Of a stretch of DNA of 10,635 bases, positions 5,887-10,635 are shown piece after piece. Location of the stretch: NCBI GenBank assembly GCA_934503275.1, contig CAKSVD010000037.1, positions 1 to 10,635 of the forward strand, read 5' to 3'. Made by a program: the position numbers and the translations under genes. Numbering within the stretch: the stretch's first letter is position 1; each line of letters opens with the position of its first letter. The notes under the pieces were generated by a model. The model searched no databases. It worked only from the letters and a program-made list of their open reading frames with translations, and was not told the DNA's origin. The DNA is from an uncultured Faecalibacterium sp. Lineage in GTDB: Bacteria; Bacillota; Clostridia; Oscillospirales; Ruminococcaceae.

Positions 5887-5948
5887 AAGGCATCTGCCCA
5901 TACCCGCTGTGCTGCGCAGGGTGCAACAGCGGGCAAAGCAGATGCCTT
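5887..5948 (-). terminator. Large two-tier hairpin downstream of malQ, probable terminator
   Basis: Outer arms 5887-5897 and 5938-5948 are perfectly complementary over 11 bp. After a small internal loop, inner arms 5903-5910 and 5926-5933 pair over 8 bp around a 15-base loop. It starts 37 bases after the malQ stop. The U-run after it on the minus strand is weak (TTTGTTG), so it may be a poor terminator or mainly a 3'-end stabiliser of the operon mRNA. Confidence 0.6.
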
Positions 5949-5985
5949 ATGTTTTGCAGGATTGAAAGTAAAGGGGAGCGGACGT

Positions 5986-7458
5986 TTAAAGTTTTTCTGG
6001 CACGCGCTCATAGAGCGTGGTCAACTCGGCAATGTGCCCGGCCAGAACTGTGGGCAGGGGCTGCGTCAGCCGCCAACGCCAGTTTACGCCTTGTGTGCTG
6101 GGGGTATTGATGCGGGCCTCGCTGCCCAGATGCAGCCAGTCTGCCAGTGGGATAATGGCGGTATCCGAAACACTGGCAAGGCAGGCGCAGATCATGCCCT
6201 CGGTCAGGTCATCCGGTGTGCAGCGCAGATACCGGCAGGCGTAGGCCACATCTTCGGCACTGGCGTTGCTGCGCCAGCCCTCGGTGGTCACATTGTCGTG
6301 GGTGCCGGTGTACACCACGCTGTTGCGGGGGTAGGTGTGGGGCAGGTAATTGCCCGACTCCCGGCTGTCAAAGGCAAACTGCATGATCTTCATGCCCGGG
6401 TAACCGCTTTCGGCCAGCATCGCCTTCACCTCCGGGGTCAAGAAGCCCAGATCCTCGGCGATGATATTGCCGCCGCCAAGCGCCTGCTGCATGGCGTGGA
6501 TAAAGTCCCTGTCGGGGCCTTTTTCCCAGTGGCCGCCCGCAGCCGTTGTGTTTTCAGCAGGGATGGAGTAGTAACTCTCGAAGCCGCGGAAGTGGTCGAT
6601 ACGCACCACGTCATAGATGGAGGTGGCGTGCTTCATGCGCCGCTTCCACCAGTCAAAGCCGGTGGCCTTGTGGGCGGGCCAGTTGTACAACGGGTTGCCC
6701 CACAGCTGCCCGTCTGCCGCAAAGGCATCCGGCGGACAGCCGGCTACATGAGTCAGATGCATCTGTCCATCGGTCTGGAACAGTTCCGGATGGGTCCACA
6801 GGTCGCTGGAATCCGGGCTGACGTAGATGGGGATATCGCCCACCAGCAGGACGCCCTTGCGGTTGGCATAGGCCTTCAGTGCGTTCCACTGGGTGTAGAA
6901 GAAGAATTGCACCGCCTTGTAGTAGCAGATCTGGTCGGCCAGCCGTGCCTTTGCGGCGGCAATGGCCTCCGGCTCCCGGCAGCGCAGGGCGTCCGGCCAG
7001 TCGGCAAGGCCTGCCTGTCCCTGCTCGGCCTTTACCGCCATGAACAGGGCGTAGTCCTCCAGCCAGAAACTCTGTGCTGCGCAGAAGGCCTCGTAAGCAG
7101 GGGAGGGGGCAGCCAGCAGCCGGTCGGCAGCCTTTTTCAGCAGCACCGGGCGCTGGTTGTACAACGTGCCGTAGTCAACAGTGTCCACCGGCTGTGCGGC
7201 AGGGAGCTCTTCAGCAGTCAGATAGCCACCTTCCACCAGCAGCCGAAAATCAATAAAGTAGGGGTTTCCGGCAAAGGCAGAAAAACTCTGGTAGGGGCTG
7301 TCGCCATAGCCGGTAGGGCCGATGGGCAAGATCTGCCAATAGGTTTGCTTTGCCTCGGCCAGAAAATCAACGAATGCGGTCGCTTCGCTGCCCAGCGTAC
7401 CGATGCCAAAAGGCCCCGGTAGGCTGAACACCGGCATCAGAATGCCGCTTGCACGCAT
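5986..7458 (-). CDS. malQ: 4-alpha-glucanotransferase (amylomaltase, GH77)
   Basis: This enzyme transfers alpha-1,4-glucan segments between malto-oligosaccharides, releasing glucose and longer chains in the cytoplasm. It has 490 aa from ATG 7456-7458, close to the ~500 aa of the compact Thermus-type GH77. N-terminal GILMPVFSLPGPFGIGTLG and SPYQSFSAFAGNPYFID (54-70) are family signatures. The catalytic nucleophile is D288 in VVRIDHFRGF, the acid/base is E336 in IIAEDLG, and the third catalytic Asp is D388 in TGTHDN. The ribosome site AAGGAGG (7467-7473) is 8 bases before the ATG and overlaps the stop of the preceding permease gene, so translation is coupled. A GTG at 7465-7467 overlaps the ribosome site and is rejected as start. 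It is the last gene of the transporter operon, which points to malto-oligosaccharides as the imported substrate. Confidence 0.95.
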   Translation of the reverse strand: MRASGILMPVFSLPGPFGIGTLGSEATAFVDFLAEAKQTYWQILPIGPTGYGDSPYQSFSAFAGNPYFIDFRLLVEGGYLTAEELPAAQPVDTVDYGTLYNQRPVLLKKAADRLLAAPSPAYEAFCAAQSFWLEDYALFMAVKAEQGQAGLADWPDALRCREPEAIAAAKARLADQICYYKAVQFFFYTQWNALKAYANRKGVLLVGDIPIYVSPDSSDLWTHPELFQTDGQMHLTHVAGCPPDAFAADGQLWGNPLYNWPAHKATGFDWWKRRMKHATSIYDVVRIDHFRGFESYYSIPAENTTAAGGHWEKGPDRDFIHAMQQALGGGNIIAEDLGFLTPEVKAMLAESGYPGMKIMQFAFDSRESGNYLPHTYPRNSVVYTGTHDNVTTEGWRSNASAEDVAYACRYLRCTPDDLTEGMICACLASVSDTAIIPLADWLHLGSEARINTPSTQGVNWRWRLTQPLPTVLAGHIAELTTLYERVPEKL

Positions 7459-7471
7459 AACGTGCACCTCC

Positions 7472-8314
7472 TTAGCCCTTTACAGCACCGGCCACGACAC
7501 CCTCGATGATGTACTTCTGGCAGGTCATGTAGAGGATGATGATGGGGATGATAGCAATGATGATGCAGGCCATCATGGGAGCCAGTTCCACACGGCCGTA
7601 GCCGCCGCGGAAATACTGGATCGCCATGGGGATGGTGCGGTACTTCTTGATATCCAGCACCAGCGTGGGCAGCAGGTAGTCGTTCCACACCCACATCGTC
7701 TCCAGAATAGCGGTGGAGATCATGGTAGGCTTCAGGATGGGGAACACGATCTTAAAGAAGATCTGGATGGGGTTGCAGCCGTCGATCATGGCGGCTTCCT
7801 CGATCTCCATGGGCACGCTCTTCATAAAGCCGGTGAACATGAACACGGCCAGACCAGCGCCGAAGCCCAGATAGATGATGCAGATGTTCCAAGGGTTGTT
7901 CAGCTTCAGCCGGTCAGCAGTCTTGGACAGGGTGAACATGACCATCTGGAAGGGGACGACCATGGAGAACACGATCAGCAAGTTCATGAACTTGCTCAGC
8001 TTGTTGTTCACGCGGGTCAGATACCAACCGGTCATGGAGCAGCACAGCAGGATCAGCACCACACTGGAGATGGTGATCAGAAGGCTGTAGCCCATGCTGG
8101 AGAGGAAGTTCATCTTGGTCACGCCGTAAACGTAGTTGCGCAGACCGGCAAAGGTTTCGGCGGTGGGCAGACGGAACACCGTAGAGGTGGTAAAGCTGCC
8201 CTCGATCTTTAAGCTGTTCAGCAGAATCAGCACGATGGGGTAGATCCACAGCAGGCAGAGAAGCACCATTACAACAATAAGGATGACATCCCAGGTTCTT
8301 TTCCGTTTCGACAT
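7472..8314 (-). CDS. CUT1 carbohydrate ABC transporter permease, MalG-type
   Basis: This 280-aa inner-membrane permease is the second of a pair. About six membrane segments are visible, the first at 10-33. The EAA loop that contacts the ATPase is at 172-192 (EEAAMIDGCNPIQIFFKIVFP). The C-terminal IIEGVVAGAVKG is the hallmark of MalG/MsmG-type subunits. Its ATG (8312-8314) shares one base with the stop of the preceding permease (TAATG), and AAGGAGG lies 10 bases upstream, so the two subunits are translationally coupled in equal amounts. Adjacent malQ suggests malto-oligosaccharides, though other oligosaccharides cannot be excluded. Confidence 0.93.
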   Translation of the reverse strand: MSKRKRTWDVILIVVMVLLCLLWIYPIVLILLNSLKIEGSFTTSTVFRLPTAETFAGLRNYVYGVTKMNFLSSMGYSLLITISSVVLILLCCSMTGWYLTRVNNKLSKFMNLLIVFSMVVPFQMVMFTLSKTADRLKLNNPWNICIIYLGFGAGLAVFMFTGFMKSVPMEIEEAAMIDGCNPIQIFFKIVFPILKPTMISTAILETMWVWNDYLLPTLVLDIKKYRTIPMAIQYFRGGYGRVELAPMMACIIIAIIPIIILYMTCQKYIIEGVVAGAVKG

Positions 8315-9165
8315 TACTGCTGCACCTCCTTAGAGCGGGTAAAGTGGAGCTGGATCAGCGAGATGACCACCACGATCAGGAAGAACACCACGGCCTTTGC
8401 CTGACCGATGCCCTTCCACTGCGCACCGGAGCGGCCGTAGAAGGTGTTGTAGATGTTCAGAGCCAGCATTTCACTTGCGTTGGCGGGCTCGCCTGCGGTC
8501 AGGGCCACGTTCTGGTCGAACAGCTTGAAGCTGTTGGTCAGGGTCAGGAAGGTGCAGATGGTCACGCTGGGCATGACCATGGGGATCTTGATCTTGAACA
8601 GGATCTCGCGGTCGTTTGCACCGTCGATCTTAGCGGCCTCGATCAGGTCGCCGGGCACGCTCTGCAGGCCGGCCACATAGATAATCATCATGTAGCCGAT
8701 CTGCTGCCAGCACATCAGGATGACCAGACCGACAAAACCGGCCTTGGCATCCAGTGCCAGCAGGGGCTTCTGCAGGTTGGCCAGCACACCGTTGAGCAGG
8801 ATCTGCCAGATATAGCCCAGCAGGATGCCGCCGATCAGGTTGGGCATAAAGAACACGGTACGGAAGATGTTGGTGCCCTTGATGCCGCGGGTCAGCACCA
8901 GCGCAATGGCAAAGGCGCACACATTGATGAGCACGGTGCTCACCACGGTAAACACCGCCGTAAAGCCGAAGGCGTGCAGGAAGGTGGAATCCTGAAATAC
9001 CGAGATGTAGTTCTGAATGCCCACAAAGGTGGTCTTGGAAACGGTAGTGAACCGCTGGAAGGACAGGTAAACGCCCCAGATAAAGGGCCAGATGAAGCCG
9101 ATGATAAAGGCAACCAGAGTAGGCAGCACAAATATCGGCCAGTATTTACTAATGGCTTTTTGCAT
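8314..9165 (-). CDS. CUT1 carbohydrate ABC transporter permease, MalF-type
   Basis: This 283-aa inner-membrane permease is the partner of the MalG-type subunit. The first membrane segment is at about 10-33 (FVLPTLVAFIIGFIWPFIW), with further segments at ~68-92, 105-128, 145-166, 200-218 and 258-274. The EAA loop is at 176-196 (EAAKIDGANDREILFKIKIP). It lacks the long periplasmic insertion of enteric MalF and has the compact size usual in Firmicutes. The ATG at 9163-9165 has AGGAGG 6 bases upstream. It is separated from the binding-protein gene by a strong hairpin. No ATP-binding subunit is encoded nearby; CUT1 systems of Firmicutes commonly share an MsmX/MsmK-type ATPase encoded elsewhere. 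Confidence 0.93.
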   Translation of the reverse strand: MQKAISKYWPIFVLPTLVAFIIGFIWPFIWGVYLSFQRFTTVSKTTFVGIQNYISVFQDSTFLHAFGFTAVFTVVSTVLINVCAFAIALVLTRGIKGTNIFRTVFFMPNLIGGILLGYIWQILLNGVLANLQKPLLALDAKAGFVGLVILMCWQQIGYMMIIYVAGLQSVPGDLIEAAKIDGANDREILFKIKIPMVMPSVTICTFLTLTNSFKLFDQNVALTAGEPANASEMLALNIYNTFYGRSGAQWKGIGQAKAVVFFLIVVVISLIQLHFTRSKEVQQ

Positions 9166-9189
9166 GATATACCTCCTGAAGGAGCTGTC

Positions 9190-9232
9190 TGATAAAAAGG
9201 AAAGGAGGCGGGCGAACTTATCGCCCGCCTCC
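9190..9232 (-). terminator. Intercistronic hairpin (leaky terminator) between binding-protein and permease genes
   Basis: Arms 9204-9215 and 9221-9232 pair perfectly over 12 mostly G-C base pairs with a 5-base loop. On the minus strand a T-rich stretch (TTTCCTTTTT) follows. It lies about 35 bases after the binding-protein stop. Such hairpins usually let the binding protein be made in excess over the permeases, by partial termination or by protecting the upstream mRNA. Confidence 0.8.
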
Positions 9233-9267
9233 CATTTTAATTCCTAGGGAGATCTCCGGTCAAAGAC

Positions 9268-10608
9268 TTAGCCGTTGGCCAGCTTGTACTCCTTGGCCCA
9301 GCCATCCACAAATGCGGTGACAACGTCGTCCCACTTGCCGGTGCCTGCTGCGTATGCAGTCAGAGCGCTGCCCACGCCGTTCTTCCACTCCTCGGAAGGC
9401 ATGGTGGAGAAGCACCAGTCCACACTGGTCTTGCCGTCGGCCACATACTGGTTTGCAATGGTGATCAGGGGGTTGGTGGAGTCCTTAGCCTTCTTGAAGG
9501 GGATGACGAAGCCCATCTTATCAGCCATCGCGCTGGTGCCGGTCTCAGAGGTGACACACCAGTACAGGAAGTCCAGAGTAGCCTGAATGTCGGCCTCGGA
9601 AGAGGTGTTGTTGACACACCAGAAGTTCTCAGAACCGGTGCACAGACCCTGATTCTCCTCGCCCTCAGCGCCGATGTAGATGGGCAGCATACCCAGATTG
9701 TCGTCGCCCAGATCCTTCACGTCATTGTAAGCCCAGGTGCCGTTCTGGTAGAACACAGCCTTCTTGCCCACAAACTCAGCCACAGCGTCGTTGCCGGTCT
9801 TGGAAGCCAGCAGCTTGGGATCGCAGGTGGAATCGGTGATGTACAGATCCCAGATCTGCTTGTAGTCATCCAGATAGGTGCCCTTGATGGCGTCGGTAGA
9901 GCCGATGCCGTCTGCCTTGTACTCGTAGTAGATGGGCAGGTTTGCCAGATGGGTCTTGAAGCGCCAGTCAGAAGAACTGTCCATGCCGGCGGAGGTGAAA
10001 GCACCGTCCACGCCCAGCTCAGCCTTACGGGCCTGAATGTCATCAGCGACCTTCTTCAGGTCGGCAAAGCCCTTGATGTCCTCCTGCTTGTAACCGGCAG
10101 CGGTCAGCAGTTCCTTGTTGTAGATGATGCCGTAGGTCTCGATAACGTATGCAATGCTGGTAACAGCGTCGCCGTCCTTCAGTGCAAAGGAGTCACTGGT
10201 CAGTTCGCCGTAGACAGGGCTGCCGGACAGATCGTAGCAGTAATCCTTCCAGTTAGCAAGACCCACAGGACCGTTCACCTGGAACAGGGTGGGAGCCTCG
10301 CTCTTCTCCATCTCGCTCATCAGGGTGGTCTCGTACTGGCCGGAAGCGGCGGTGACAACGGTCACAGGCACGCCGGTCTCCTTGGTGTACTCAGCGGCCA
10401 GATCCTGCCAATCCTGATCCTGCTCGGGCTTGAAGTTCAGGTAGTAGACCTTGCCGTCTGCCTTTGCAGCGGTGCTGGAAGCAGCGGTAGAACTGGCAGC
10501 AGAGGAAGCGGTGCTGCTGGAGGAGCCGCCGCAGGCAGCCAGACCCAGAGCAGCGGCAGAAACGCCAGCGGCCTTCAGGAAGTTACGACGAGTGATCATC
10601 TTTTTCAT
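9268..10608 (-). CDS. Sugar-binding lipoprotein of a CUT1 ABC transporter
   Basis: This 446-aa extracellular solute-binding protein (family 1) captures the oligosaccharide and delivers it to the two permeases encoded next. The signal peptide (1-25) ends in a lipobox with lipidated C26 (LAAC); it also carries a twin-arginine-like TRRNFLK motif at 6-12. Residues 27-50 form a Ser/Ala/Thr linker. The mature fold begins at KVYYLNF (~53-59) and includes TGVPVTVVTAASGQYETTL, AIKGTYLDDYKQIWDL, KKAVFYQNGTWA and the NNTSSEADIQATLDFLYW region. Aromatic residues suited to sugar stacking are abundant. The ATG at 10606-10608 is preceded by AAGGAG at 8 bases. It is the first gene of the operon in this window; its promoter lies beyond the right edge. 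The substrate is inferred from malQ, not from this sequence. Confidence 0.93.
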   Translation of the reverse strand: MKKMITRRNFLKAAGVSAAALGLAACGGSSSSTASSAASSTAASSTAAKADGKVYYLNFKPEQDQDWQDLAAEYTKETGVPVTVVTAASGQYETTLMSEMEKSEAPTLFQVNGPVGLANWKDYCYDLSGSPVYGELTSDSFALKDGDAVTSIAYVIETYGIIYNKELLTAAGYKQEDIKGFADLKKVADDIQARKAELGVDGAFTSAGMDSSSDWRFKTHLANLPIYYEYKADGIGSTDAIKGTYLDDYKQIWDLYITDSTCDPKLLASKTGNDAVAEFVGKKAVFYQNGTWAYNDVKDLGDDNLGMLPIYIGAEGEENQGLCTGSENFWCVNNTSSEADIQATLDFLYWCVTSETGTSAMADKMGFVIPFKKAKDSTNPLITIANQYVADGKTSVDWCFSTMPSEEWKNGVGSALTAYAAGTGKWDDVVTAFVDGWAKEYKLANG

Positions 10609-10635
10609 AATAAGTTCTCCTTCTTATTAAAATTA

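Larger units (their letters stand above)
5637..5985. other. Non-coding region between malQ and the double-glycine operon
   Basis: These 349 bases separate two minus-strand transcription units. They hold the promoter and dyad of the double-glycine operon (5661-5723), the TTGTGA repeat, and the two-tier hairpin downstream of malQ (5887-5948). In the remaining AT-rich part (about 5770-5886) I see no supported gene or RNA. Confidence 0.7.

Noticed and set aside
5637..5985. Riboswitch or structured regulatory RNA
   Set aside because: Only simple stems are visible, and no known riboswitch core motif was recognised on either strand.
5794..7422. 542-codon plus-strand open frame opposite malQ
   Set aside because: malQ has every GH77 catalytic residue. 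The plus frame has no motif and crosses the malQ terminator hairpin.
8344..9192. Plus-strand open frame opposite the MalF-type permease
   Set aside because: Its translation is His/Gln/Asp-rich, the usual mirror image of membrane-protein codons, and it has no domain.

Overview
The window looks like the chromosome of a GC-rich, low-oxygen gut Firmicute of the Faecalibacterium/Ruminococcaceae type. The grounds are strong AGGAGG ribosome sites with sigma-A style promoters, a Thr-Arg-Arg type lipoprotein signal peptide on a CUT1 sugar-binding protein, small double-glycine-leader proteins, and a Clostridia-type replication protein of an integrative element. The genus assignment is inference from gene content and style only.

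Layout, left to right. (1) 1-~957 appears to be the end of an integrative and conjugative element (ICE). It holds a partial minus-strand helix-turn-helix/DUF6017 replication-type gene with 15-bp in-frame repeats, a terminator, and a more AT-rich spacer abutting the 3' end of rlmD, a gene whose 3' end is a known ICE target. (2) 956-3217, minus strand: an AraC-family sugar regulator followed 26 bp later by rlmD (23S rRNA uracil methyltransferase). (3) 3218-3416 is a divergent promoter region, then a plus-strand galactokinase-like GHMP kinase (3417-4709) ending in a bidirectional terminator. (4) 4771-5636, minus strand: a two-gene operon for small proteins that share a double-glycine leader, with its own strong promoter. 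I do not recognise their mature parts. (5) 5637-5985 is a non-coding region with a large two-tier hairpin. (6) 5986-10608, minus strand: a maltodextrin-type operon, namely lipoprotein binding protein, leaky hairpin, two CUT1 permeases, then 4-alpha-glucanotransferase (malQ). No ATPase is encoded, so a shared MsmX/MalK-type ATPase elsewhere is expected.

How the genes work together. The binding protein and permeases import oligosaccharides, most likely malto-oligosaccharides because malQ is translationally linked to the permeases, and MalQ disproportionates them in the cytoplasm. The AraC regulator and the divergent galactokinase-like enzyme form a separate sugar-response unit. The least explained parts are the double-glycine protein pair and the element/rlmD junction.
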